IMG/VR virus record: IMGVR_UViG_3300032245_001746
Location: 62,001-126,000 of that record
Strand: one strand, 5' to 3'
Source of the DNA: a virus
DNA length: 64,000 bases
The position numbers and the translations under genes were made by a program. The notes beneath the pieces are model-generated. The model was not told the DNA's origin. It made no database searches and saw nothing but the letters and a program-made list of their open reading frames with translations. Shown piece after piece: positions 30,254 through 38,355 of this stretch (positions within the stretch are counted from its first letter, which is position 1; every line of letters begins with the position of its first letter).

Positions 30254-31030
30254 ATGAGACTCGGAATATGCTATATGGTTTTTGATGGCGATGAATTATT
30301 AGAATTTGCCATTAAAAGTATAAGAAATGTTGTTGATTTTGTATCTGTTACATATCAAAAAGTATCCTATTTTGGAAATCCAGCAGATCCTAATTTGCTT
30401 CCTTTGTTAGAAAATCTAAAAAAACAAGGATTAATTGATGAAATTCTTCATTATGAAACAAATTTAGGTATACATCATAAACAAAATGAACTAAATTTAA
30501 GAAATTTAGGACTTGAAGCTTCTAAAAAAGCTGGCTGTACACACCATATATCCGCAGATGTTGATGAATTTTATAAACCAGATGAATTAACTTTTGCTAA
30601 AAATTATATGGCAGAAAATGATCACGATTTTTCTGCTGCATATTTGTATACTTATTATAAAGAACCAACTTACTTAGTTTATCCTGTTCAAAAATTATTG
30701 GTTTCTTTTATACATCCTGTACATAACGAATATAGAATGGATGTTCCATATCCTACTTTTCCTTTACATATGGAAACCACTCGTAGATTTGGAAAATGTA
30801 AAAATTATCATATTTTTGATCAAAATAATTTTATGATTCATCATATGAGCTATATTAGAAAAGATATAAGGAAAAAATTTCAAAACTCCGATAATGCTCA
30901 ATTTTATAAAATAGAAAAATTTATCAATAACTTTGATAAATACAAATTAGGAGAACGTGTGTGCTTACTCCCTGATTTTATGAATCGAAAAACAATAGAA
31001 GTTGATAATTATTTTAACATAAAAATATAA
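30254..31030 (+). CDS. Glycosyltransferase-like protein
   Basis: A 258-residue protein with a GT-A-like N-terminal half: MRLGICYMVFDGDELLEFAI, then THHISADVDEFYKPDEL, in which DVDEF fits a DxD metal/nucleotide-sugar motif. The C-terminal half has many His and Tyr residues (NFMIHHMSYIRKDIRKKF), as in family 2-like transferases. There is no membrane segment. Acceptor unknown: DNA, virion protein or host surface sugar. It lies downstream of the IS element and close to another glycosyltransferase gene on the opposite strand. Confidence 0.6.
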   Translation: MRLGICYMVFDGDELLEFAIKSIRNVVDFVSVTYQKVSYFGNPADPNLLPLLENLKKQGLIDEILHYETNLGIHHKQNELNLRNLGLEASKKAGCTHHISADVDEFYKPDELTFAKNYMAENDHDFSAAYLYTYYKEPTYLVYPVQKLLVSFIHPVHNEYRMDVPYPTFPLHMETTRRFGKCKNYHIFDQNNFMIHHMSYIRKDIRKKFQNSDNAQFYKIEKFINNFDKYKLGERVCLLPDFMNRKTIEVDNYFNIKI

Positions 31031-31038
31031 GGAATATT

Positions 31039-31407
31039 ATGGGTGCAGCATCAGTAACAGGTAAAGGAATAGGATCTTCAAATAAATTAACCGTTAAAGA
31101 ATTAGCTATTGCAGCAAACGGTCCACAAATTTATTTTTCAGGAATAATAACCTCTGCTGGATCGACTTTAAGTCCTCCTTCAAGTCCTCCTGCTACTTTA
31201 AGTAGATTAATATTTCCTTACCCATTACCAGGAAGTTCTAGTAATTATGCAGTAATGTTAACTACATTAAATGGTGGATATGCTTACATTTCTGATTTAG
31301 ATGAAAATACTAATGGTGATTTTACTGGTTTCTCATTTGTAACAGAAGCAGAATGTGATTTAATGTATTTAGTTGTTAGTTGCGGTATGAAGCCATTAAC
31401 TATATAA
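31039..31407 (+). CDS. Small virion-type protein, function unknown
   Basis: A 122-residue protein starting MGAASVTGKGIGSSNKLTV. It is rich in Gly, Ser, Pro and Thr, with a Pro-rich loop (TLSPPSSPPATLSRL) and beta-type segments ending VVSCGMKPLTI. Such composition is common in phage decoration or fibre-tip proteins. An AAGGA site lies upstream, eight bases after the glycosyltransferase gene. The 3' end overlaps the convergent glycosyltransferase by eight bases. No homology recognised. Confidence 0.6.
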   Translation: MGAASVTGKGIGSSNKLTVKELAIAANGPQIYFSGIITSAGSTLSPPSSPPATLSRLIFPYPLPGSSSNYAVMLTTLNGGYAYISDLDENTNGDFTGFSFVTEAECDLMYLVVSCGMKPLTI

Positions 31408-32029
31408 TATTTTGAGTTTCACTATAAGTATTATTTGTTTTTATTATTGTATTTGTTAATGTAAACCTTTTAATATCAATATTCATTAAAAATATATCTA
31501 CCGCCTTGTGTATTGGAAAAAAACAATCCATTATTTTTTTAATGGATTGTTTTTTTATTAAATAACCATGTGTCCCAGCCAACACATGTTTTGGATAATA
31601 AATTCCATGAATTTTATTCCCAACATATTCTCCTTCTTTACAACAATTAGTATAACAATTAATTCCTAAATAAAATATGTCCCAATTTATATTCTTAATT
31701 CTATTCATTAGAATATTATATTTAATATTAAATCCATCAACGAAAAATACATCATCTTCTAACACTAAACTTATTTCGGCATCATTCTTAATTATTTCTT
31801 CATAGATTTTATAATGACTAAGAGAGCAACCTATTTCTCCTCTTGTTAATTTGCAGTTATTTGAAATAATGTTTTTATTTTTTAATTCTTCTGAATTTAA
31901 ATCATTACCATTAATTGCTTCAATAAAATTATAATTTTCTATCTTGTGTTTTTTAAATTCTTCAATTAAATACTTTTTTCTTTCTGTATTTTTCTTTAGA
32001 TTTATTACATAAATTGGTAATTCTTGCAT
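31400..32029 (-). CDS. Glycosyltransferase family 25-like protein
   Basis: A 209-residue protein with the GT25 (LPS biosynthesis/collagen glucosyltransferase-like) signature. PIYVINLKKNTERKKYL opens the domain, TRGEIGCSLSHYKIYEEI is the conserved G-x-x-G-C-x-x-S-H segment, and LVLEDDVFF holds the acidic catalytic motif. It covers the whole family domain. A likely role is transfer of galactose or glucose to a surface glycan or protein. A start at ATG 32029 gives MQELPIYVINLKK. Confidence 0.85.
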   Translation of the reverse strand: MQELPIYVINLKKNTERKKYLIEEFKKHKIENYNFIEAINGNDLNSEELKNKNIISNNCKLTRGEIGCSLSHYKIYEEIIKNDAEISLVLEDDVFFVDGFNIKYNILMNRIKNINWDIFYLGINCYTNCCKEGEYVGNKIHGIYYPKHVLAGTHGYLIKKQSIKKIMDCFFPIHKAVDIFLMNIDIKRFTLTNTIIKTNNTYSETQNII

Positions 32030-32111
32030 AAACTATTTATCACTTTTCAGTTCACTTTCAAAAAGTTTCATTGTACAATTAGTTGTTAAAAAATTTTTTT
32101 GAGAATTTACT

Positions 32112-32286
32112 ATGTTTATTTATTTGTTGCGGTTTCATGGAGAAGATGGTCCTGAAGATTTAAAAGCTACTCTTGACCGTGAGCGTCTTATTACTATTTT
32201 TAAAATCAGACGAAGATCTTTTGTCGGAAACAACAGATGGAATACATAGTCTTATGGATGGGGCGGATTACATTTGCAAGTTGTAA
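32112..32286 (+). pseudogene. Small ORF with an apparent frameshift
   Basis: From ATG 32112 the frame encodes MFIYLLRFHGEDGPEDLKAT, then LDRERLITIF, and then turns into an unlikely Arg-rich tail with a stop. At the homopolymers TTTTTAAAA (about 32200) a one-base change of frame gives KSDEDLLSETTDGIHSLMDG and ends DYICKL at 32286. The acidic, soluble composition of the joined protein suggests a real 58-residue gene broken by a one-base indel, a sequencing error, or programmed frameshifting. The family resembles small phage proteins with a GEDGPE-x-L-x-ATLDR motif (from memory). Confidence 0.45.
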
Positions 32287-32318
32287 AATCTTTATGAATT
32301 TTATTAAGGAAAATTAAA

Positions 32319-32732
32319 TTGTTTCAAACTATATTGAATATGCCTCAAACATTAAAAGCTCAGGTTTATGAACATAGAGCACCTACCGACGATTCAATTC
32401 GTTTGTATGAAGAATATCGCGAAAAAGCAATTAAATCAATTATTGATATAAATACGGAACATTTAAGTGTAGATAAAATTCAATGGATAATTAGAGACGC
32501 TCCTGAAATTTATGGTATTTATATTGATCTTGTCTTTTTTATAGATGGTAGAAAGTGTAAAGAAACTATTAAAATATCTAAAACAGAAATTTATGGAGAC
32601 ATAGAAAAACAATGTGAAATTATTACTAACCATATTTATAATTGTGTTATTGCTTCTGTTTCAAAAGAAATAACTTTTAGATTATTTAAATCTATTGGAG
32701 CAAAAATTTCAAATGCAATCATAAAAAAATAA
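32319..32732 (+). CDS. Hypothetical protein
   Basis: A 137-residue protein starting at TTG, because AAGGA lies eight bases upstream of it; the next ATG (32340) has no such site. Sequence features: KAQVYEHRAPTDDSIRLYEE near the start, a strand-rich middle (GIYIDLVFFIDGRKCKETI) and an amphipathic C-terminal helix. No membrane segment or known motif. It lies alone between the frameshifted ORF and the lipoprotein gene. Confidence 0.6.
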   Translation: MFQTILNMPQTLKAQVYEHRAPTDDSIRLYEEYREKAIKSIIDINTEHLSVDKIQWIIRDAPEIYGIYIDLVFFIDGRKCKETIKISKTEIYGDIEKQCEIITNHIYNCVIASVSKEITFRLFKSIGAKISNAIIKK

Positions 32733-32811
32733 AAAAAATATTAAAAATAAGACTAAATTTATATGGTTATTGAAAACGTAATTAGTACATTAATAAAAGA
32801 AATTTAACAAA

Positions 32812-33060
32812 ATGATGAAAAAATATTTTATAATTGTTTTATTTGTTCTCTTTTTTGTTGGATGTGCAAAAACAAATTTTATAATATTAGAAGTTCATCC
32901 AACATCTATTTATTTAGAAAATGAAGATGTAATAATTATAGAATCTTACATAATAATAGAACGTGATGGAGTTAAATACAAACATATTTGCAATACACAA
33001 GGATTATCTTCTGGAATGGATATCAAATTAAATATCAATAACTTGGAAGAAATTAAATGA
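32812..33060 (+). CDS. Small lipoprotein
   Basis: An 82-residue protein whose N-terminus, MMKKYFIIVLFVLFFVGC, is a lipoprotein signal peptide with a lipobox ending at Cys18. The mature part is about 65 residues with beta-type content (ESYIIIERDGVKYKHIC). Lipid anchoring to a bacterial membrane is expected. It overlaps the DUF1501 gene by four bases (ATGA), so both are produced together. That the two act together at the cell envelope is an inference. Confidence 0.75.
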   Translation: MMKKYFIIVLFVLFFVGCAKTNFIILEVHPTSIYLENEDVIIIESYIIIERDGVKYKHICNTQGLSSGMDIKLNINNLEEIK

Positions 33061-34265
33061 TTAGAAGAAATTTTTTAAAAAGTAGTTTATTGTCTGTTCC
33101 TTTTTTGAATTTTTTAAATTCATTAAAAGAAAATGAATCTAATTTAAAGAAAAATAATAAATCGTGTGTTTTAATTTGGCTGGGTGGTGGTCCTTCAACT
33201 ATAGATATGTTTGATCTTAAACCTCATTCTAAAAATGCAGGTGAATTTAAACCTATTCAAACGAATGTTAATGGAATTGAAATATGTGAACATTTGCCAA
33301 AATTAGCTACTACATTTAATGATCTATCAATTATTCGTTCAATGAGTACTAGAGAAGCTGATCATATGAGGGGCAGTTATTATCTGCATACTGGTTTTAT
33401 TCCAACACCATCAGTTGTTCATCCTACTGCTGGGTCTGTTTTTAGCTTTGAATCTAAAACAGAATTAGATATTCCTTCTTTTATATCAATTAATCCAACA
33501 TCATTTAAATCTGGATATCTTGGTGTTAAATATGATCCATTTGTAGTATTAGAAGATGGAAGTATACCCAATTTAAACAAAAATTCTAACTTAAATAAAA
33601 AACTCTCTTTCTTAAATGAAATTGAAAATAATTTTATAAATTCTAACCGTGGCGATATGCCAAATTCTCACAAAGAAATATATTCTAATACTATTAATTT
33701 GATTAATTCAAATCAATCAAAAGTTTTTAATACTTTTGAAGAAAATGAAGATACAAAAATTAAATATGGTAATTCTTCAATTGGAAAAAGTCTTTTATTA
33801 ACTAGAAGATTAATAATGGCTGGTGTTCCATTTGTTGAAGTTAATTATAATGGCTGGGATATGCATTCTGATATTTTTAATTCATTGAAATTTAAATTAT
33901 CAGAATTTGATCAATCTTTACATACATTTATTCAAGATTTAAAATCTTTGAATATGTATAAAAATACAACTATTGTTTGCATGGGTGAATTTGGAAGAAC
34001 TCCAAAAATCAATCAAGATTCAGGAAGAGATCATTGGGCTAATGCATGGTCTATTTTGCTTGGTGGCGGTTCATTAAAAAATGGACAAGTTTTAGGAAAA
34101 ACATCAAAAGATGGTACACTAGTTGAAGAAAGTCCATATAATGCTGGCAATGTTTGGTCTACTGTTTCTAAATCGATGGGAATTGAGATTAATACTCATA
34201 CATCAAAAAATGGTCGTCCAATGAAAATGTTTAATGGTGACAATTTTATTGAATCATTATTTTAA
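33057..34265 (+). CDS. DUF1501-family protein with a Tat signal
   Basis: A 402-residue protein of the DUF1501 family (alkaline phosphatase/sulfatase-like fold). The N-terminus IRRNFLKSSLLSVPFLNFL is a Tat signal. CVLIWLGGGPSTIDMFDLKP is the typical opening, STREADHMRGSYYLHTGF and GWDMHSDIFNSL are family signatures, and VCMGEFGRTPKINQDSGRDH matches the conserved metal-site region. The family is abundant in Planctomycetota, Verrucomicrobiota and related bacteria and is not a usual phage gene. It is coupled to the preceding lipoprotein. Substrate unknown. It appears intact, with AT-rich codon use like its neighbours, so it has been in this genome for some time. Confidence 0.88.
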   Translation: MIRRNFLKSSLLSVPFLNFLNSLKENESNLKKNNKSCVLIWLGGGPSTIDMFDLKPHSKNAGEFKPIQTNVNGIEICEHLPKLATTFNDLSIIRSMSTREADHMRGSYYLHTGFIPTPSVVHPTAGSVFSFESKTELDIPSFISINPTSFKSGYLGVKYDPFVVLEDGSIPNLNKNSNLNKKLSFLNEIENNFINSNRGDMPNSHKEIYSNTINLINSNQSKVFNTFEENEDTKIKYGNSSIGKSLLLTRRLIMAGVPFVEVNYNGWDMHSDIFNSLKFKLSEFDQSLHTFIQDLKSLNMYKNTTIVCMGEFGRTPKINQDSGRDHWANAWSILLGGGSLKNGQVLGKTSKDGTLVEESPYNAGNVWSTVSKSMGIEINTHTSKNGRPMKMFNGDNFIESLF

Positions 34266-34278
34266 TAAGGAATTTTAA

Positions 34279-34431
34279 ATGTCAGGACAAAATGGTAAAG
34301 GTGATTCTCCAAGACCAAAGTCTATTTCAAATGAACAATTCCAAAATAATTGGAATAATATTTTTAAAAAAAACAAAAAAATAAATAAAACAAAACATGA
34401 TAGAATCATAAAAAATAATAAAGAAATTTAA
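34279..34431 (+). CDS. Small GKGDxPRP protein
   Basis: A 50-residue protein with the motif MSGQNGKGDSPRPKSIS followed by FQNNWNNIFKK. This pattern (GKGD-x-PRP and N-x-W-x-x-IF) is found in many phages as a small conserved gene of unknown function. It has an AAGGA ribosome-binding site and sits two bases before smpB in the same direction. Confidence 0.8.
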   Translation: MSGQNGKGDSPRPKSISNEQFQNNWNNIFKKNKKINKTKHDRIIKNNKEI

Positions 34432-34433
34432 TT

Positions 34434-34847
34434 ATGAATATTTTATATTGTAAAAATAGAAAAGCTTTTCATGATTATGAAATTATAGAAACCTATGAGG
34501 CTGGTATTGTTTTGTTTGGATCTGAAGTTAAAGAAATAAAAAATAACAAAAGTTCTTTAGATGGATCTTTTGCTATTATTAACGATAATGTTGTAAAACT
34601 TTTAAATTTCAAAATGGGCAATTTAGAAAATAGAGAGATAATTTTACTTTTAAATAAAAAAGAAATTTATAATATACAAAAAGAATTAGTTAAAGGTTAT
34701 TCGTTAATACCACTTGTTGTATATTATACAAATAATTATATTAAATTAGAAATTGCTCTTTGTAAAGGTTTAAAGAAATTTGATAAAAGACAAGTTTTAA
34801 AAGATAAAGATTTAATTAAATCGGAATCATCTAAAATTAAACTTTAA
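34434..34847 (+). CDS. smpB: SmpB (tmRNA-binding protein), phage-encoded
   Basis: SmpB partners with tmRNA to rescue stalled ribosomes by trans-translation. This 137-residue protein has the family signature at its start (NRKAFHDYEIIETYEAGIVL, then FGSEVKEIKNNKSSLDGSFA), a shortened central loop, EIILLLNKKEI, GYSLIPLVVYYTNNYIKLE, and the C-terminal KGLKKFDKRQVLKDKD that contacts the ribosome. It is 10-20 residues shorter than usual; the missing part is the loop normally containing the H-x-P-x-R-x-R-K-L-L-L region. No tmRNA gene was seen in this window. It probably works with host tmRNA, or interferes with it. Confidence 0.92.
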   Translation: MNILYCKNRKAFHDYEIIETYEAGIVLFGSEVKEIKNNKSSLDGSFAIINDNVVKLLNFKMGNLENREIILLLNKKEIYNIQKELVKGYSLIPLVVYYTNNYIKLEIALCKGLKKFDKRQVLKDKDLIKSESSKIKL

Positions 34848-34851
34848 TAAG

Positions 34852-34859
34852 TATAAATA
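34852..34859 (+). promoter_or_regulatory. TATAAATA late-promoter-like site
   Basis: The T4 late-promoter consensus, located 28 bases before the start of the small membrane ORF at 34887 with a good ribosome-binding site between. Such octamers arise by chance in AT-rich DNA, so support is modest. Confidence 0.35.
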
Positions 34860-34886
34860 TATTTAAACTTAATTAAAGGATTAATT

Positions 34887-35009
34887 ATGAGTAATTATAA
34901 AAAATTTGAATCAATTATTAAAGGATTAAAGTTGGGAGTCATAGGAATTATTTTAATTAAAGTAATTAAAGTAATAATATGTGCTTTATTTGGTTTTTGT
35001 GTAATTTAA
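34887..35009 (+). CDS. Small single-span membrane protein
   Basis: A 40-residue ORF starting MSNYKKFESIIKGLKLGVIG, with one hydrophobic segment to the end (VIKVIICALFGFCVI). AAGGA lies eight bases upstream and a late-promoter-like octamer precedes it. It overlaps the convergent gene's 3' end by four bases. A holin-like or envelope-active miniprotein is possible, without proof. Confidence 0.55.
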   Translation: MSNYKKFESIIKGLKLGVIGIILIKVIKVIICALFGFCVI

Positions 35010-35197
35010 GACTTCTTCTTTTTTCGTTTCTTGCGTTTTTTTGCAATTTTCCTAGAATAAGCCAAGTAAGGATTTGATTGTCCACCATAAAGTGGCGGAT
35101 AATTTCCTATACCTCCATATCCAATAGGATATACGCCTGTTATATCTTCTAAACCTTCACCTATTTTATCTTTTAACCATTCTTGAAAACTTTTCAT
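35006..35197 (-). CDS. Small basic protein with a capsid-targeting-like N-terminus
   Basis: A 63-residue protein. MKSFQEWLKDKIGEG is the best match in the window to the T4 internal-protein capsid-targeting sequence (MKTYQEFIAEA). The middle is Gly/Pro/Tyr-rich (GVYPIGYGGIGNYPP) and the end is extremely basic (RKIAKKRKKRKKKKS), well suited to neutralising packaged DNA. This strongly suggests an internal head protein, by analogy with T4 IPI-IPIII. Confidence 0.7.
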   Translation of the reverse strand: MKSFQEWLKDKIGEGLEDITGVYPIGYGGIGNYPPLYGGQSNPYLAYSRKIAKKRKKRKKKKS

Positions 35198-35228
35198 TAC
35201 TTATTTACTTTTTTAAGGACTTTTTTTA

Positions 35229-35960
35229 ATGTTTAATTCTGAATTAATTTTGAATGCTTTTTCTAAATTTGCTTTTTTAGAAATGTATAGCTTTTTTTGG
35301 TTTGTTTATATAGTAGGATTTGTTTGGTTGTTAGCCAAACTTGTAGATGAAGCATATTACACAAGTTCGTTTTTTACTTTACTTTTTGGGGTTTTAGCTT
35401 TAGACTTTTTAGGCAACACTCCAATATTATATTTTATACTTCAGTATAAATATTTTCTGTTTTTATTGGTTCCAATTTATTTAATTGCTGGATCTGTTTG
35501 GGGCTTATTAAAATGGCGATTTTATATCTCTGATTGTTTTAATAAATTTATAGCCTCTAAAGAAGAATATTGTGAAAAAAATGGTATTAATGAAATTTCT
35601 AATTCTGAATTTTTATCTAAATCATATGATTACGTCTCTTACCAGAAAGAAATACCTAGTTATATAAATAGAATTGCTGGGACAGCGTCCAGAGGAAAAA
35701 CAGAATACACATATGTTGTCAGACCTTATGCTTATAAACACAAATCTTTAATTTTGTCTTGGATGATTTATTGGCCATTTTCTCTCGTTTCGACTTTGTT
35801 GTACGACTCAGTTGCTGCTACATTTAACTATATGAAAGTAAAATTTATATCAATTAGAAATAGTTTAATGCAAAGAATGGAAATTGTTTCTATCAATAAA
35901 TTCAAGTCAATTCAAGATGAAATTGATAATGCTAAACAAGAATCCAAAAAATTTGAATAA
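35229..35960 (+). CDS. Multi-span membrane protein
   Basis: A 243-residue membrane protein with two or three hydrophobic segments in the first 110 residues (FFWFVYIVGFVWLLAKLV; FFTLLFGVLALDFLG; YFLFLLVPIYLIAGSVWGLL) and another weak one near 180 (LILSWMIYWPFSLVSTLLY). It ends in a charged helix. It has no family I can name; structural or envelope-remodelling phage membrane proteins can look like this. A strong terminator follows. Confidence 0.68.
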   Translation: MFNSELILNAFSKFAFLEMYSFFWFVYIVGFVWLLAKLVDEAYYTSSFFTLLFGVLALDFLGNTPILYFILQYKYFLFLLVPIYLIAGSVWGLLKWRFYISDCFNKFIASKEEYCEKNGINEISNSEFLSKSYDYVSYQKEIPSYINRIAGTASRGKTEYTYVVRPYAYKHKSLILSWMIYWPFSLVSTLLYDSVAATFNYMKVKFISIRNSLMQRMEIVSINKFKSIQDEIDNAKQESKKFE

Positions 35961-35965
35961 TTTTT

Positions 35966-36004
35966 ATAATAGTACGCAAAAAAATGTTTTTTGCGTACTA
36001 TTAT
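35966..36004 (+). terminator. Terminator after the membrane protein gene
   Basis: An 18-bp perfect inverted repeat (ATAATAGTACGCAAAAAA with its complement) around a three-base loop. The A/T run within the stem allows termination in either direction. Confidence 0.8.
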
Positions 36005-36066
36005 AAAGTGCGAAATTAGTCGCGTAGTTTTTTATTGCACAAATAGGTGCGAAGAAGGAGAAATTT

Positions 36067-36969
36067 ATGGAAAAAATTAATACTGTAGTTGCATTAATTG
36101 AAGAGCATAATAAATTAATGCAAGATGATTTGAAAATTAATGTAGAGTTATTTAAAAGAAAACTCTCGCTTATTGGTGGGACATCTGATGAACGATGTAA
36201 AGGCTTATCCCACGAAGAAATAACAGAATGCTTTGTCCCAATTGATGGGATTTATCCTAAACTTCTAATAAAAGAAATAGCAAAAATATTTAGAGGTAAA
36301 GAAGATTCAGGTTACGCTACATCAAATTCTTCTTTAAAAGAAAAAAAATATTTATCTAGCAAAGATGTTTCTAAAATGTCAACTAGAGAATTGGTGGAAA
36401 ACTATTCTGTTGATGAACCTGAAAGTAATGTAACTAAAAGATTAAAAGAGATTTCAAAAGGAATGAAATGTGTAGTATTTAAAAACAAACTACCTGATGT
36501 TGAAAAAACATTTCTTCTTATTCAAGAGATAATTAAAAATTATCCAGAAAGAAAATTCTTTGTTGAAGGCAATGAAGTTTATGAAACCTATAAAATTGGT
36601 GATAATCCATATGATTTAGTTGATGAAAATCCAATTTATGTTAATAGACCTCTAAGACTTGATGAATCTTGTGATCAAACTGGTCGTTCTTGGAATGGTG
36701 TTTCAACAGAAATAAGACAATTTGTAAGATTAATTAGTGTTACTATTGGAAATGTTAATCTTGAAACGGCTCATAAATTAATTGATTATGCTATATCTGC
36801 TGATCCTATAAAAACATTATCAATGTATTACCCTGCTGCTAAATTAGAGTTTAATAGACTTAAAGATAGTGGTGATTTACCGAAATTAAAAATTTCATTA
36901 TCTAATAAAGTTCCATCTTTATATAAAAATATAAATAATGGTACTAAAGTAGAATTAAAAAAAAATTAA
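36067..36969 (+). CDS. Hypothetical protein (300 aa)
   Basis: Unknown protein with a strong AAGGAG site. It is acidic and helical at the N-terminus (MEKINTVVALIEEHNKLMQ), with a region rich in Ser/Lys (SSLKEKKYLSSKDVSKMS) and conserved-looking Tyr/Pro stretches (VYETYKIGDNPYDLVDENPI). It is not membrane-bound. It stands after a terminator with its own leader and before a vWA gene, so it may form a two-gene unit with it. No motif recognised. Confidence 0.65.
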   Translation: MEKINTVVALIEEHNKLMQDDLKINVELFKRKLSLIGGTSDERCKGLSHEEITECFVPIDGIYPKLLIKEIAKIFRGKEDSGYATSNSSLKEKKYLSSKDVSKMSTRELVENYSVDEPESNVTKRLKEISKGMKCVVFKNKLPDVEKTFLLIQEIIKNYPERKFFVEGNEVYETYKIGDNPYDLVDENPIYVNRPLRLDESCDQTGRSWNGVSTEIRQFVRLISVTIGNVNLETAHKLIDYAISADPIKTLSMYYPAAKLEFNRLKDSGDLPKLKISLSNKVPSLYKNINNGTKVELKKN

Positions 36970-37050
36970 CAAACAAACCTAGTTTAAATAAGCCAAATTA
37001 CAATTTTTTAAAAAATTTATTTCTAAAAGGAAATAGAAGGGAATTAATAT

Positions 37051-37893
37051 ATGAGCGATAAAACAACATATGTGTCTATAATTTTAGATAAAAGTGGATC
37101 TATGTCTGCTGCTGCCAACGGAGCAGTAGCTAATTTTAATGAACAAATTCAACAAATGAAACAAAACTCTGATACTCAAAAGATTTTTTGTTCATTAATT
37201 ACATTTAATGGAAATGTTTATGAAAACTGTTGGAATGAAACAGCTTCCTCAATTGAGGAAGCTGAATTAAATACATTTCATCCTTGTGGATCAACTGCTT
37301 TATTTGATGCAATTGGTTATACAATTTCAAAAATGAAAAAGAGCACAAAGGACGACACATCAGATAAAGCTTATTTGGTAATAATTATATCTGATGGTGA
37401 AGAAAATGCCTCTTCTCATTATGATCAAACTTCAATTGGACAGCTTATTTCTTCTTGTAAAGAAGAAGGTAATTGGACATTTACTTATTTAGGATGTGAC
37501 GAACGTTATATTAAAAATATAGCAAAATCGTTGAACATAGCAGCGGCAGACTGTGCAGTATGGAGTAATCAGACTGATGAATCTGCTTATACATCATTAA
37601 GATGTTCTTCTGATGCAATTGGTTCATATTACACAGAAAGAGCAAGGGGTGTCAAATCACTCACAGGTTTGCATTCTAATGATGGTGATATTGCTAATTA
37701 TGCAGAATCTGTTTTAAAATATGATCCTCAAAATTCAACAAGTTCTGTTGCATCTTTCAATAATCAAGTTTCAATTTGTTCTGTTAGTAATCCTACTTAC
37801 ACAAATAAATCTGTTACAAGATCTATTAATAAAACTAAATCAACTTCATCTAAAAAATCAATATTCGAAACGTCGACGGCTGTTAAATTTTAA
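37051..37893 (+). CDS. von Willebrand factor A (vWA) domain protein
   Basis: A 280-residue protein with a vWA fold in the first 190 residues. SIILDKSGSMSAAANG contains the MIDAS D-x-S-x-S motif, STALFDAIGYTISKM supplies the conserved Thr, and VIIISDGEENASSHYDQ the conserved Asp. The C-terminal 70 residues are Ser/Thr-rich and probably disordered. vWA proteins mediate metal-dependent protein contacts. Similar genes occur in phages beside structural or host-takeover genes. Its partner is unknown. A bidirectional terminator follows. Confidence 0.85.
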   Translation: MSDKTTYVSIILDKSGSMSAAANGAVANFNEQIQQMKQNSDTQKIFCSLITFNGNVYENCWNETASSIEEAELNTFHPCGSTALFDAIGYTISKMKKSTKDDTSDKAYLVIIISDGEENASSHYDQTSIGQLISSCKEEGNWTFTYLGCDERYIKNIAKSLNIAAADCAVWSNQTDESAYTSLRCSSDAIGSYYTERARGVKSLTGLHSNDGDIANYAESVLKYDPQNSTSSVASFNNQVSICSVSNPTYTNKSVTRSINKTKSTSSKKSIFETSTAVKF

Positions 37894-37914
37894 ATAAAAT
37901 TTAATAATTTTTAT

Positions 37915-37952
37915 AAAAAACCCACTTAAAATTAATTTTAAGTGGGTTTTTT
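37915..37952. terminator. Bidirectional terminator between convergent genes
   Basis: A near-perfect palindrome with CCCACTTAAAATT arms, flanked by A-runs on the left and T-runs on the right. It separates the vWA gene from the convergent proline-rich protein gene. Confidence 0.88.
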
Positions 37953-38314
37953 TATTTAATATTGATATTGAATTTAAAATTAGGTTCACATCTTCTTCTT
38001 CCTTCTCTATATCCTGCTTCATAATGTGGAGAATTTAAAAAATTTACATTTTTTTCTCTTCCTCTTACGCCATCTTCATAACCTAATTGATATAATCTTC
38101 TTTCTTCTATTGAATAATTTGGAACATTTTGTACTGGTGGATTTACAATAACTGGGGGCTGCACTGGTGGATTTATAATAACTGGTGGTTGAATTGGGTT
38201 TGGACTTACAATCACTGGTGGTTGAGTGTTTTTATTTTCATTTGATTGTAAAAAAAACATCATACCACAAAAAATTATTAAACACACTGCAAGTAATCCT
38301 GATGAATTATTCAT
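37952..38314 (-). CDS. Membrane-anchored proline-rich protein
   Basis: A 120-residue protein with an N-terminal hydrophobic segment (SGLLAVCLIIFCGMMFFLQ) acting as signal anchor. A Pro-rich repeat region of PPVIVxP/NPP units (about residues 33-65) follows, then a basic/Tyr C-terminal domain (YQLGYEDGVRGREKNVNF, then HYEAGYREGRRRCEPN). The periplasm-spanning Pro-rich stalk resembles phage lysis spanins or TonB-like linkers, but the order of elements does not prove either. It is divergent from the Gly-rich protein gene. Confidence 0.65.
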   Translation of the reverse strand: MNNSSGLLAVCLIIFCGMMFFLQSNENKNTQPPVIVSPNPIQPPVIINPPVQPPVIVNPPVQNVPNYSIEERRLYQLGYEDGVRGREKNVNFLNSPHYEAGYREGRRRCEPNFKFNINIK

Positions 38315-38355
38315 TTTTTTATTCCTTTTTTATATATCTTAAATATATAGTAAGT

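Noticed and set aside
32763-32807. 14-codon ORF before the lipoprotein gene
   Set aside because: Too short, no ribosome-binding site and no supporting context.
3968-34859. Widespread TATAAATA late promoters
   Set aside because: Only a few intergenic hits (3968, 11188, 34852) have good placement. In such AT-rich DNA many others occur inside genes, so a general promoter map is not justified.
34000-36000. A phage tmRNA gene near smpB
   Set aside because: No tRNA-like ends with a tag reading frame were found; the hairpin at 35966 is a simple terminator.
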